A stretch of DNA of 64,000 nucleotides, taken from Todiramphus chloris collaris (Eukaryota; Chordata; Aves; Coraciiformes; Alcedinidae). The first letter of the stretch is position 1. Every line of letters begins with the position of its first letter. A program made the translations under genes and the position numbers. The notes beneath the pieces are model-generated. The model was not told where the DNA came from. It searched no databases and saw only the letters and a program-made list of their open reading frames with translations. Location of the stretch: the NCBI GenBank assembly GCA_025345505.1, contig JANVCC010000021.1, positions 34,356,250 to 34,420,249 on the forward strand, given 5' to 3'. Below, one piece after another: positions 1 to 11,519 of the stretch.

Positions 1-3000
1 ACCACAAAATTCAATGGAGAACATTTGTAAAATATTTCTAAATAACAGAGAATTTTATATCATCTTTATTAATAGATGCCTGACAACATGTTACTGTGAT
101 AATGATACATCTCCATTTTTTATTCTTTTCCTTCTTCCTTCTCTTGGCGTACTGGACACATTTCAGAAAGTGATGAAGTTAAAAGTTTAAGATGATAGAA
201 TCAAGAATTACTCTGTTTCTCAGCTTTCATTATTTCATCAACTTTGACAGAAATAAAAAAAATATGCTAGGCAAATTATCTCTTATTTTGCTCATGAGGG
301 TACTCATCAAGATAAAAATTCTAGTAATTACGTACAATGAATAATAATGCTTTTAAATCCAGTTGGCTGAAAAACACCCATATGAAAAACAAAAGGAAAT
401 AAATACTGTCCTTTTCCAATACTGCTATTCACATTATGCATTAAAATATACTAAGTAGATATGTTTTCTGAGGGAAAGAATTTTTTTTTTTTCATAGAAA
501 AGTCCTTCAGTATAATGACAGAAGTACACAAGTGAGAGAACATCTATGTTTAAGGTCCATTGTATCTGTGAATTATGTCCTCTGGAGATGCACATTCAAA
601 TATAGCCTCAGGTCACACAGATAATGAATTTGGTGGTTTCGTTTTGACTCACAGTAAATATTGGAGCTTAACTAAAGACAAATTACACTGTTTGCCAAAA
701 ATAAAGATTATTAGATGAGATTGAGATAGATTGTTTAAACTGTAAAATAAACTTCAGAGTATTATTTTAGGCACTATATACCAGAACTTTTTTTTTTCCT
801 CAGGAATTCCTGTATCAGAAGGAAAATACAAAGACAATGATATAAGTATATATAGAAGTATTTATTAAAGATTCAAAAAGTTTCAGAACTGCAAGGACGA
901 TTATTACTAACCACTGAATAATAAGGCCTTTCTGATTAATTATTCTGAAGTTCTTACCCATTTTTGATAAATATTTTTGCATAATATAGTTATATCTCAA
1001 AAAGAACATGGAATCCATTATTAAATTAAAATGGGTTTTCAGGCAAGAAATGAGAAGCAGTGTGTTATTTCATTTTCCTTGCAAATCCATTCTCTTAAAA
1101 CTACTGATAACTGAAATATAAATTGCATACAAAAGATATCAGTAAGAAGAAACTATTGATTATAAAAATATCAGTATATAATAATAACAGCATCTTTCAT
1201 CACACTTGTATTTATAGTATTATTTAATTTAGATATAGTAAAAACTCTGCAAAATGCAAGCTTTTCTAAATATTTTATAGCAAAATATTTTCCCTCCTTA
1301 ACTGTCCTTAACTGTAAATAATTACTGGCTCTCTTGACCTGTAAAGCTTCACCATACTTTTAATTATTATTGCTGCTATGACACTTCATTCTGCTGCATA
1401 TATTTCACATATTTATCAAACACTACATTCTGATTTTCAGGCAATTAAGAACCAATTGTTTAGAGTTTGTCTGTTGACAGCATTCTTTTTGGCTTCTCTG
1501 GGTTTACCCTCAGTGCAAAATAGCTGGGACACAAGAGTAGAGCTAGGGAGTAAGTCTGTATCTGCCTTCTTTCAGTATCACATGACACAAGCTATAATAC
1601 TTTCATTTTCACTTCTAGTCTCATGCAGTTGCAATGATTTTGAATATGGACAATAAATATGTGAAAAATACAGTGAAAATATGTTGTGGAGGTTGATACA
1701 CAAGCACTTAAGTTTCCAATGTAAAACTATATATAAAAGAATTTTGCATGAAATAAAGACAAAACCAATATTATTGATTTTTTTTTTAATAGAATTTTAA
1801 GAAATTCCTTTATCTCATGTCAATATGAAAGGAGTTTTGTTGTTTTTCATAGGTTGCTGTTTTTTCCTTGTCTTGTTACTTTCCTTGCTGTTGCTATTGC
1901 ATTTAGCTATTGCATTTAGCTATTGCATCCAAAAGAGTAATTTACTAGAGTGAAAAATATCAGTCATGGTAATTTATAGGCTTTAACATCAGATGATTCT
2001 ATATTCAGTGTTATCACATATACATCTCAACAACTGGGGCAAAATTTGCTATAATCATAAAGGTGGGAATGAATTCTTAAAGTTTGTCTTTGCAACTTAA
2101 TCTCTACAATCCAGTTTAGTGTCTTAAAAATCACCATGTCTGCCCAGCACTATCTATCTTAATTTGTCACTTGATCAATAGAATCAAGACATTGCTATGG
2201 TACAGTACTGTGCAGACTGAGAGACAGTCAGCAACTGCAGGAATTTAATAATTATAATTTAATTGCTTTTATTTGAATGTCTGCTTTACAAAGAAAGGAA
2301 GAACATGGAGACTGTGTTATATAAATGATCCAAACAAGAAATGATTGACTTATTCATAAATATATTAATATTGCTATACAAAATCACATAGAGCTGAATA
2401 ATTAATTATCAATGTCGAACTTTTTAAACACTATTTATTGTCCAACTTGGACATTGGTCCAACTTGGTCCCTCTTGGACCAAAACAACATTAAAAATCTG
2501 CTTAATAAGGTCTATGTGCAATCCAGATACAACAAGACATTTCTGGTCATGAAATAAAGCATAGACAGACATTGTCAAATATGATTCTGGTGAAATTTGT
2601 TATTCTTTAACTCCAGATATAGAATAAATATCTTTTTCCAATCACTGTTTGAAGGCAAGTATTTTTGTGCTTTCTTTGCTGGAAAGTAATAAATCTAATG
2701 TATCTAGTTAGTTAATTGAGCTTTGAAGAACTCTTAAAAATAAATTGCAATAAATCATTTACATTAGAAGTTATGCTTACTTTATTTTGGTTAAATATAA
2801 GTGTTGCTGTACTATTTCATATTTATTACGTAAGGACAGTGTTGTAAATTGTTCTGGGTATATCCTAATATGTATCAAAGCTTTATTTTTTTCTCTTTTA
2901 CTTAGCTCCTTTTTTTCTTCCTTCTCATGTTGTTTTTCTTTTTCTAGAAGTAGAAATGTTCCGCAACTCCCTTTACACAAAATACTCCCAGGAATTGAAA

Positions 3001-3140
3001 GTCACTTTAATGTAGATTCAGGTGTATAGAAGGAAGAGAACTACTATACAAGCCACCAATGAAGTTTAAACTTAGAAATTAAATATTTCTTAATGCTATG
3101 ATTAAAGAATGTATAATATTGTATACATAAAAGCATAAAT
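1..3140. other. AT-rich non-coding DNA
   Basis: No gene is recognised here. The stretch is AT-rich, with short T runs (about 481-492 and 789-798) and scattered reading frames under 95 codons of low-complexity composition. A small tandem repeat lies at 1894-1928. No LINE or LTR hallmarks were seen. It is read as unique intergenic or intronic sequence. Confidence 0.6.
1894..1928. repeat. 13-bp tandem repeat, 2.7 copies
   Basis: The unit CTATTGCATTTAG occurs twice in full (1894-1906 and 1907-1919), followed by nine bases of a third copy. The copies are identical, so the expansion is probably recent or still unstable. It is a simple minisatellite seed with no visible function. Confidence 0.85.
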
Positions 3141-3244
3141 CACAAAAAAAACACCAAAAAACCCACAACAAAAAAAACCCATAAACAAACAAACCAAACA
3201 AACAAAAACCCAAACAACCGAAAACCAACCAACCAAACCAAACC
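3141..3244. repeat. A/C-rich low-complexity tract
   Basis: About 100 bases made almost entirely of A and C on the plus strand, as irregular CAAA, CCAAA and ACAAAC units ending in repeated AACC. The matching T/G-rich complement could be the decayed tail of a retroposon, but no body is recognisable on either side. Confidence 0.8.
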
Positions 3245-3929
3245 ATTGTTAGAATTACAAACTCCTAGAGTACAAACTGAGCAGATGTCAACTCAGGTGT
3301 TTTTCTTGTGCATGTGCTTTGTTGTAAATCAATTCAGATACATGAACTCCATGAGCTAATTTTCCACACCAAGATTTTTGGTTCTAAAGCTAATATAATA
3401 AGCTTTTTTAAAAATCCCAGCCCAGACAAACTCAAGATAATATTTGTCATTAATTTTTCTGGATTCAAGAAACTATACTATGCATGGAAATGCACTTATG
3501 AAGTGAATAAGCATAATTCGATCATTAACATGATCTTGCTTATTTAAAAACTAGCCAATTACTTGCTTAAACAGGTGCAAAAACATTCTGAAGTAATACA
3601 TGTTCTGTAATAAAGAACATTTTTGAACACTGAAATGTGTATCTGGTATTATCAATGAAGAAAAATATTGTATGATATTAAACCAAATCTAACTGTTTTA
3701 TCAGTGGAAATGAAACGTATATAGAAGGAAGATTTTGTTTATTTAGGCTTTTTTCACTGATATAAAACATCTAGTTCTTTTTTTCTAAGCCAATCTATCA
3801 AATTTAGAAATTCCAAACTCCTTGTTAGTTCCCCATCTTTTGATCATTCTTGAACATTATTTAGGGAAACCTTGGGATTAAAAAAAAAATTATAATTAAA
3901 TAAGGTAATTTATTTATCTTGTGGGACTT
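3245..3929. other. AT-rich non-coding DNA
   Basis: No gene or repeat is recognised between the A/C-rich tract and the family A LTR. A short open frame near 3308-3547 has no recognisable domain and biased composition, and is not called. Confidence 0.5.
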
Positions 3930-3934
3930 GTGTG

Positions 3935-4318
3935 TGTCCTGGTTTGACTGAAAACAGAACTAAGTCTGTTCAGTAATTTTACTTTCAGCTCAGTTCTTCT
4001 AATTAACTGCACTTTCTGAAGGTAGCAGCCTGTCTGGGACAACCCCGGTGCCTCCACAGCATCAGTGGAGATGGTGACGGTGATGTAATTACCATAAGGG
4101 GGGTTGGGTTCGATACTGGTTTTGTATATATTTGTATATATTCCAGTTTTATAATTATTAATTTCATTTTCATTAAAGCTGTTCTAGTTTCCTTTTCTAA
4201 TCACTAAGTCTCTCTCCCTTATTCCCTTTCTCTTCCCCTTTGGGGAGGGAGGTGGGGGTGGTTAACAGAGAGTGTCTGTTATAGGTCTAAGGGGCTGCCC
4301 TGACCCTAAACCGTGACA
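3935..4318 (+). mobile_element. ERV LTR family A, copy 1, internally deleted 5' LTR
   Basis: The first 90 or so bases match the 5' end of the other family A LTRs in the window (starts TGTCCTGG), and the last 270 or so match their 3' end (finishes CCGTGACA). The middle, about 420-430 bp in full copies, is missing. The join falls where both flanks read CTG, so a microhomology deletion is likely. The TTTGTATATATTTG promoter-like block, ATTAAA polyadenylation signal and CCCCTTTGGGGAGG block are present. Unlike the other copies, no matching direct repeat follows the 3' end. Instead a primer-binding-site-like sequence follows, so this appears to be the 5' LTR of a largely lost provirus. Confidence 0.9.
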
Positions 4319-4325
4319 GATTTAT

Positions 4326-4343
4326 TGGCACCCATCGTGGGGC
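4326..4343 (+). promoter_or_regulatory. Retroviral primer binding site, tRNA-Lys-like
   Basis: TGGCACCCATCGTGGGGC starts seven bases after the CA end of the family A LTR. It differs at about two positions from the sequence complementary to the 3' end of lysine tRNA used by many class II (beta-like) retroviruses. Its place immediately downstream of an LTR is where a primer binding site must lie, and it fixes family A as plus-strand here. Internal provirus sequence may continue to about 4440, but no gag frame is visible. Confidence 0.7.
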
Positions 4344-5955
4344 ACGATCAGAGCTCTGATAGATTGCCGAATGATAGATTGCCCTTGTTCTGCAAGGGGC
4401 AAATGTTAAAGTAGGATAAGTGAGTATTTCTCTGCTAGCTTTCATATATATATATATATATATATATGGCTATTTTAGGCTTATCTGATCAAAAAGACAT
4501 GTAGTGATCTAGAAATATGTAGAATTGATGCAAAGCCTGTTCAGTGATCACTCTGTATCTACATTTTCCAAATATAACAATGAATGCTAGCACTGGTGAC
4601 ATAGTATTAAAATAATACAGTCATAAAAATAGCAGATAATTATTCCATTCCACCCAAAAATGCTATCTGTGTATAAACATTTTACCATTAATCTTTTCTA
4701 TTAAACTCAAAAATAATATACTGGAGTTTAGTCCTTGCTTAAGATTAAGCACTAGTAGAGAATATCAGAGGAGTTAAAAAAAAATAATAAAAATAAAAAT
4801 CTGAGAATACCAGAAGGAACATCAGAGGGAACAATGCATTCTATCTTCCAACTATTTCATGTTTAAAAAAGTAGATAAGCAAATGCTGTTCAAGAGAGTT
4901 ATTTACTGTGCTGAAACTTGGGCAGAATGTTGTGTGAAAAATGGTATTACACTTTGAAAGCCAATACCTTTAACTGTTTGGAAATTTTGTCTGAAAATGA
5001 TTGAGTCTTGCCCTAGCTCACCTGCAGATTAGTTGTACCTCAAGGATGTTATACAGGAGGAAACAAATTGGCTACTTCTTACATACTTTGCAGTACCAGT
5101 GACCTCTTTTCTTCCTGTACGTGAATCTTTTTTTTTTTTTTTCTCAGCCTCTGTGAAAGTTCCTATCTCTTTTTTACATATTCTTCATCTTTTATTTTCT
5201 CTTACCTTATATTATTTTCTTTATGTTATTGTATTCCATTTTATGATTCCATTCTAATCTTCTTTGCACTTTGCTCTACAGTCATTCTAACTCTCCTTTT
5301 TTCTTGACATTTAATGCATTGCAACTCTCTTCCTTTTTCTTTGTTATTTCTGTCATTTCTTTCCATATTCACCAGCGTGCTGTTTGTTACTTTGCTCATT
5401 TGTTTCTTGCTCACAATATATTTATAGAAAAAGGACACATACAACCCTCAGCCTAATATTAACTTTCTTTTGAACACTTTACACTTCTCCTGTGTGTTCT
5501 CTCTCTCCCTCCCTCTCTTTCTTCTTTTTTAAATTCTGTTCAATTTCAATCAATACTGTTCTCTGCTTCTATTTTCTCCAAAATATTTTCTGCTACCTTC
5601 ATAGACTTTTCTTACTGATATTTTCTGGCATAGTTTTCATAATCAGACTGCAAAATATGCCTGGAAAGGGATGTGAATAAATACAAATAACTGTGGATGT
5701 AAAGTAAATGTCTAACAAAAAGGGACATAATTTTAAGTAAAATATTAATTATTATTAATTATCTGATGCTGAAATATTCTGTTGCTGTATAATTATGCAG
5801 ACTCGAATACTCCCACAGTTTTGGATCTCAGCTTTCAGTCAATTCTTGGACTTCAACAACAAAGGCACAAGCAAAGGATGAAGAACTTCATTTCACCTAT
5901 CCACAGACACTCACTGTATTAACATAGTGTACACTGTCTAAATTATCTTTATGGA
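4344..5955. other. Non-coding DNA with (TA)n and pyrimidine-rich zone
   Basis: The first 100 or so bases may be remnant provirus leader. A (TA)n array occupies 4444-4467. From about 5100 to 5600 the plus strand is strongly T/C-rich, which explains several short open frames rich in Phe, Ser and Leu. No gene is recognised. Confidence 0.55.
4444..4467. repeat. (TA)n microsatellite
   Basis: Uninterrupted AT dinucleotide repeat of 24 bases, 126 bp after the family A LTR. Confidence 0.95.
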
Positions 5956-5989
5956 GACTTTTTTATCATCACTCTCCCCTGTGTCATAC

Positions 5990-6190
5990 AGTGTTTTGAC
6001 CTTTCTTAAACATGTTTTCCCCAAGGTGCCACCACCTTGGCTGAGGGGCTCACCCATACCTTGTGGTGGGTCAGCTGCAGCTAGATGGAACCATCTGTGT
6101 CCAGCATGGGACAGCCCAGGCCACTTCTCACAGAGGCCACCCCTGCAGCCCCTCTGCTGCCGACATCTAGTCACCTACACCTGGTACAAC
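5990..6190. mobile_element. Probable ERV LTR fragment
   Basis: A GC-rich island in AT-rich surroundings, with phrases such as CCAGCATGGGACAGCCC and CAGAGGCCACCCCTGCAGCC. This wording recurs in avian LTRs of the type at 59754-60838. It ends near CACCTGGTACA, resembling an LTR terminus. No TSD or opposite end was found, so this is a truncated piece at best. Two overlapping open frames here are composition effects. Confidence 0.4.
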
Positions 6191-6579
6191 TATTTGTTGT
6201 CTTCCCTTCTGTGAAAAGAAAAAAAACTTAGGTACTTAAGTTATATGCAGATATATAACAGATCATATTCATTCTTCCTTAAGTTTTTAATAAAAAACTC
6301 TTCTGGAACAAAACATACAAGGTAGCATTTTCTATAGGAAGTACTGAGGCAGCTGAGATAACATGATTTCTGGAAGGAAAATCTCACAATATTTTAGTAT
6401 TCCATATTAATTGTAAATAAAGGAGGAAATAATGGTTTAAATTACAGTTAAAAATAAATATGTCAAGTATTAGAAAAACAATAACAAAACCACACAGAAA
6501 TCACACAGGTTTTAATAATACAGAGTACTGGAAATAAGAAATAGTTTACCTGAAGAACCTGTGGAGTTTCTATCACTCA
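6191..6579. other. Non-coding DNA, nothing recognised
   Basis: AT-rich sequence between the probable LTR fragment and an old CR1 tail. No open frame or repeat can be supported. Confidence 0.5.
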
Positions 6580-6712
6580 AAGTCCTCAGGAACCAGTCTG
6601 ACACCTATTTGTCAGGCATGACATAAGCATAAATAATCCTGCCTTAGGGCAGAGGGATGGACTAGATGACCTCTTGAAATCCCTTCTAGCCTTCTCATTC
6701 TATAGTTAAATT
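6580..6712 (+). mobile_element. Old CR1 LINE 3' end
   Basis: The sequence contains ATCCTGCCTTAGGGCAGAGGGATGGACTAGATGACCTCTTGAAATCCCTTCTAGCC in broken form, followed by a TTCTATAG-like tail. This layout (GGACTAGATGACCT, then a short spacer and the octamer tail) is the established CR1 3' end. It is diverged and very short, so it is a dead, 5'-truncated relic older than the other CR1 copies here. Confidence 0.75.
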
Positions 6713-7272
6713 CCCAGAGGTGTGCTCACACTGTCCTAGCACACTTGGATTTTACAGAGTCCAGGCAAATACCGCAATGTAGGAGAACCTTTTTCATAAT
6801 CATAGACTGATGCCAAGAATACTAATTAAAATTAATGAGGCACAGGTTCTAAAGCAGTCTATACAAATGTATATTGCATGGCTATTGCCAAAGCTTAGGT
6901 ATCTTATAATCAAATGTTTATATTAATTTGACCAGAAGGAGAACAGACATGAAAGCATTTTTTACATGTAATAAATATGGCATTAAGGTGGGAGAAAAAT
7001 ATACTGAAGCTGTGCTCCCTGATTTCTTTGTCAGCCCCCTTCTTTGTTCCTTGGTGACTGCCAAATGCAAATGCATGGAGGCTACATCAACAACAGTGAA
7101 TTAGAGGGCATGAAGGAGCATGCCAGTTATCTGCTTGTCTATGCAGTCAAATTGTTTAGGGTGGCCTTAGGGCAGTGTCTGGCTGAACAACATAGCATTC
7201 TCCCAAACTCCTGAGCAAGGCTGCAGCTTGGGACCAGTGCCAAAACTGAATCTGAACATTATTCAGCCTCTA
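6713..7272. other. Non-coding DNA, nothing recognised
   Basis: No coding or mobile signature was recognised between the old CR1 tail and the candidate LTR at 7277. Composition is slightly less AT-rich than the flanks from about 7000 onward. Confidence 0.45.
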
Positions 7273-7276
7273 AGAT

Positions 7277-7453
7277 TGTCGTGTACCACTCAATCAAGGA
7301 GGAAAAAAGGACTGATAGAGGTTCGGTGATTCGCTTGGTTTGAATCAAGACGACTTACACCATAGGTCCATAAAATAAGGTTTAATTATTAATTACCTGA
7401 CTAAATCTATATAAAGTGTACTTAAAGGAAATAGAAGCTAAAGAGACAGGAGG

Positions 7454-7491
<38 letters not shown>

Positions 7492-8440
7492 GAAAGAGTA
7501 GGTAAAGTTCCAGATCACCTCTCAGGGTTCCCGAGACACCTCATCTGGTCCATTCTTTGTGTCTTCAGTGGTGGGTTCACACTCACCAGTATACTCAAGC
7601 CCTTCTTATTCCCTGCTAAAAGGGTTGTTGCTTTGCTTCTTTGTCATGTATCTCTTAATTTATATAGAAATTGTAAAGGAAGTAACCACAGTCCTTACAT
7701 GCATGAGAGGTAGAATGATAGCATTAACCCTTTCCACCAATTGAGTCAGTGGTAGTGGATACCCTGTATTTTATTACCCTTTGCATGATAGGGAATGAAC
7801 CTCCTTATTTTAATAGGACATATGATAACTTGGCAAGGGGGAAAGGCCATTAACCCCCTGATGTACTCCACTGCCCCTGAGCTAGCATGTTTTGTCCCTT
7901 GTTCTAACTGCAATGCACATACTAGTCCTAACCAGAAGGCTGTTTCTTCACAGTTTTTGAGATATCAACTCATTAAGGTTAGAGTTCAACAAAGACCCAA
8001 TCATTCATCCACTGTTGCAGCACTAAAAACTCTTGTTCCCTCCATCAATTATGTAGTCAATTTTAAAGTGAAATTAAAGCTCTGTCCAAAATAGGACTTG
8101 AACTGAAATTGCACTACAAAAAAGCTCACACAGTATTAACTTCAGAGGTGTCTAATGATAGAAGATTCTCCTATTATTAAAATACAAAGTTCTTTGCTAT
8201 TTATGTTTATGCTTTTATTTTGCTAAAATTGGTCTATATAAACAGTGTGGAGCATAAGTTGAATTTAAGCCACAATGGGATCTAGAAACTGAAAAATAGA
8301 ATGTGCCTGTGTCCACAAAGGAGCTGGTGTAGATATGTTCTGTTGCACTCCAATTCTTTTTATGGGCAGAAGGGAACCTATCAGACACATGGAAACAAGA
8401 ACTTGTTCATCCAGTTAATATTTTAATGGTGCGATAGTCA
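7277..8440 (-). mobile_element. Candidate minus-strand LTR-like element
   Basis: On the plus strand the block opens TGTCGTGTACC and closes GATAGTCA, giving TG...CA ends. It is flanked by AGAT at 7273-7276 and 8441-8444, a possible 4-bp TSD. Read on the minus strand it has a TATA-like CTATATAAATT near 7660 and an ATTAAA signal near 7385, in promoter-then-polyA order. A 4-bp match can occur by chance and no second copy is present in the window, so this is a hypothesis. A (GA)n array sits inside it. Short frames at 7795-8094 (+) and 8448-8672 (-) are not recognised. Confidence 0.3.
7456..7487. repeat. (GA)n microsatellite
   Basis: Perfect GA dinucleotide run of about 32 bases, preceded by a short G run. 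Confidence 0.95.
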
Positions 8441-8444
8441 AGAT

Positions 8445-9512
8445 TATCTAAATAACACGGAAAAACTTTACTAATAATATGGTTACACTTGCTATGTAAA
8501 ACATCATAGTACCTCCAACTAAGGTTCCTATGAATCCCAAAGCTAACACACATGTTATTTCTTTGAGCATGATTGGAGGTACAAGATTACAAGTCAGCAG
8601 CATCCTATTCTTGTTGCTAGGAGTATAATGCTCATAGTGGAGGCTTGTTATGGTTATGCCAGCTTTTATCACAAACTATTAAATATTCAAACACATATCT
8701 TTATAATTTCTTTTACCAATCTGCTTCCTTCTTGGTGGTTCCCTGTTACAGTCTGAAAGCTGCACAACAGCCTTTCCAGTCTTAGCTGACAGAAAGGACT
8801 ACTGTTTGTTATGAAGTGCCTGCCTAAGGGTGTCAGACAATTGCCATTAGTCATTTTCCCAGGGCTTCATTTACAACAGTCATGTAATACACAATTGGTC
8901 ACTAGGGAGTTTTTACAAACTCAAACAAGCTCAGTGCAAGAAAAGACAAAAATGTAAAGAGAGACCCAGCACTGTCAAGTCAGTAAAACATCTGGGGTGT
9001 TATACTAGCACTGCCTTTATATGCCATTTCAGACTCACATTGAAGTTTCAGCTGCTATTACTATTACTACTATTACTACTTTTAAGATTCAATATTAATT
9101 ATTGAGGTAATCCTTTTTGTCAGAGAATTGATATTAATATTTTGAAAAGTGAATGAAAATAGTTTTCAAGGGTTGTTATCAGGCTTCCCTGACTGAGGTA
9201 CTTTCGTCTCTCCTATGAAATCTATTGTAATGTAGCTGACAGAAAAGCATGCAAGATTCATGGGACCTTGACCTGAAATAAGGAAAAAAAGAGACCAGGC
9301 TTCTTAGAATTTACTGAACTTGAGTAGGACTGGGGGTGGGGTGTTCTGGCTACTGTTCTTCAGTCTCAGCATTCCAATTTTTTATTAATTCACTGATTAT
9401 TTAATGGAAAATGAAAAATAGTCCATAACACAGACCCTGCTGTATAAAAAATGAAAGCTCTACCAGTGAACATTAGAAAACAGCTGTGAAACAATACTTT
9501 ATGAATCACTTC
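8445..9512. other. Non-coding DNA, nothing recognised
   Basis: AT-rich sequence with a short ATT/ACT trinucleotide patch near 9056-9082. A minus-strand frame at 8448-8672 contains one hydrophobic, membrane-like stretch but matches nothing I know. It has no exon signals and is not called as a gene. Confidence 0.5.
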
Positions 9513-10376
9513 AAAGAATCATAGAATAATAGACCGGTTTGGGTTGGAAGGAACTTTGAAAAGTCATCTAGTCCAACCTTCATGCAGTAAGCAGGGACAT
9601 TTTTAACTATACCGTGTTGCTCAGAGCCCCCTCCTACCTGACCTTGCATGTTTCCAGGGATGGGGCATCTACCACCTCTCTGGGCAACCTGTTCCATGTT
9701 TCATAAAATTATAAAAGAATTCTTCCTTATATATAGTCTAAATTTACATCTTTCAGTTTAAAAACATCACCCCTTGTCCTGTTGCAACAGGCCTTGCTAA
9801 AAATACTGTCCCCATCTTCATTATAGGCCTTCTTTAAGTACTGAAATATCACTACAAGGTCTCACTTGAGCCATTTCTTGTTTCACCTGAACCCCAACTC
9901 TCTCAGACTCAGGAGAGATGTTCCAGCATTCTGATGATTTTTGTGGTCCTCTCTGGAACCATTCCAACAGAGCCATGTCTTTCCTGTGCTGAGGACTCTA
10001 AAGCCAGGCACAGTTACTCCAGGTGAGGTCTCACCTGAGCAGAGCAGAGAACCAGAATCACCTCCCCTGACCTGCTAAACACACTTCTTTTGATGCAGAC
10101 CAGGATATGGTTCATCTTATGGGCTGTGAGCATGTATTGCTGTCTCACATCCAGCTTTTCATCCACCAGTACCACCAAGTCCTTCTCTGAATGGCTAATC
10201 TCAATCCCACCGTCTTCCAGCCTGTATTGGTAACAAGGATTGCCCCAGTCCAGGTGCAGAACCTTGCATTTGGCCCTGTTGAACCTCATGAAGTTCACAT
10301 GGGCCCACTTCTCAAGCTTGTCCAGGTGCCTCTGGATAACTTCAGCCTTGTGGAGGGAGGATACAGTGTCCCTTTG
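9513..10376 (-). mobile_element. CR1 LINE fragment, ORF2 3' part
   Basis: Minus-strand CR1. Its 3' tail (AGAATCATAGAATAATAG on the plus strand) is at the low coordinate, and the reverse-transcriptase C-terminal region runs toward higher coordinates. The frame at 10014-10298 encodes pieces such as [29 protein letters not shown] and CIKRSVFSRSGEVIL, which are typical of the region after the CR1 FADD motif. Stops and frameshifts interrupt the rest. It is 5'-truncated within the palm/thumb region and is not functional. Confidence 0.9.
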
Positions 10377-10758
10377 GTTTTATTTGTTTGCTTGGTTTGT
10401 TTTTTTTTTTTCTTCTGGTGGATACTCCCGTTTCTGTCTCACGGAGGTCAGAGTTTGGCTCCACAAATCTATCTCTTGCTCAGCCTCACTGATGCTCCTT
10501 AACCTTTCTACTTCCTCCTGCAGATCTGCCACCAGGATGAGCAGATTGTCCACCTGGTCACAACACACACAGATCACTACTGTTACCTGTTACCATTGAA
10601 AGACTTATGGCTGTATGTTTTCGTGGGAGCTTCACCTGCATTGCTATATACATTCTGGTGAGCACAGAGAACACGGCTTTCTGATGGGTGGAGACTCTAG
10701 CTAAACTCCTTCTGAGAGGGTGATGACCACCAATTGAACTTAGGTCTTGCTCTGTCAA
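10377..10758 (-). mobile_element. CR1 ORF1 coiled-coil fragment joined to ORF2 piece
   Basis: The minus-strand frame at 10380-10577 encodes CCDQVDNLLILVADLQEEVERLRSI in part, followed by EAEQEIDLWSQTL. This heptad-like acidic segment resembles the coiled coil of CR1 ORF1, which is thought to bind RNA or self-associate. It lies directly upstream, in CR1 sense, of the ORF2 fragment at 9513-10376. The two could be one CR1 copy with a large internal deletion or two adjacent insertions. A poly-T run (10401-10412) marks the junction zone. Confidence 0.65.
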
Positions 10759-10763
10759 ACTTT

Positions 10764-11519
10764 ATAGAATCATAGAATGGCTAGGGCTGGAAGGGACCTC
10801 CAAGGGACATCTAGTCCAGTCCCCCTGCAGTGAGAAGGGATACCCTCAACTAGACCAGGTTGCTTGTCCAACTTCACCTTGAATATCTCCAGGGATGGGA
10901 CCTCAACCACATCCCTGGGTTGCCTATTCCACTGTTCTACCACCCTCAATGTAAAGAACTTCTTCCTGATGTCCAATCTAAATCTACTCTTCTCTAATTT
11001 AAACCCATTACCCTTCGTCCTTTCACTACAGGCCCTCATAAACAACCCCTCTCCAGCCTTCCTGTAGGCCTCCCTCAGGTACTGCAAGGTCACTGGTAGG
11101 TCTCCCCAGAGCCTTCTCTTCTCCAGGCTGAACAACCCCAGCTCCCTCAGCCTGTCCTCATAGGAGAGGTGTTCCAGCCCTCTGATCATCTTTGTGGCCC
11201 TCCTCTGGACCCACTCCATCAGGTCCATGTCTTTCCTGTGTTGAGGGCTCCAGAGCTGGACACAGTTTTCCAGGTGCAGTCTCACCAGAGCAGAGTAGAG
11301 GGGCAGAATCACCTCCTTTGATCTGCTGGCCATGCTTCTCTTGATGCAGCCCAGGATGCAATTGGTCTTCTTGGCTGCAAGCGCACACTGTTGGCTCATG
11401 TCCAGCTTCTCATCCACCAACACCCCCAAGTCCTTTTCTGCAGAGCTCCTTTCCAGCACTTCATATCCCAGCCTGTATTGATAGTGAGGGTTGTTCCCAG
11501 CCAGGTGCTGGGAATTTAA
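10764..11519 (-). mobile_element. CR1 LINE fragment with long open ORF2 C-terminus
   Basis: A second minus-strand CR1 with its own 3' tail at 10764 (TAGAATCATAGAATGG). A 257-residue frame (10770-11543) is open through the whole insert. It contains [61 protein letters not shown] and [20 protein letters not shown], split here for length. These match the region after the reverse-transcriptase palm in CR1 ORF2. No FADD motif, endonuclease or ORF1 is present, so it cannot retrotranspose. The lack of stops suggests it is younger than the CR1 next to it. Confidence 0.92.

Noticed and set aside
1894..1928. Possible CRISPR-like direct repeats
   Set aside because: Units are contiguous with no spacers and the genome is vertebrate; it is a plain tandem repeat.
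8448..8672. Minus-strand frame with a hydrophobic membrane-like segment
   Set aside because: One hydrophobic stretch is common by chance in T-rich DNA; no family match and no exon borders.
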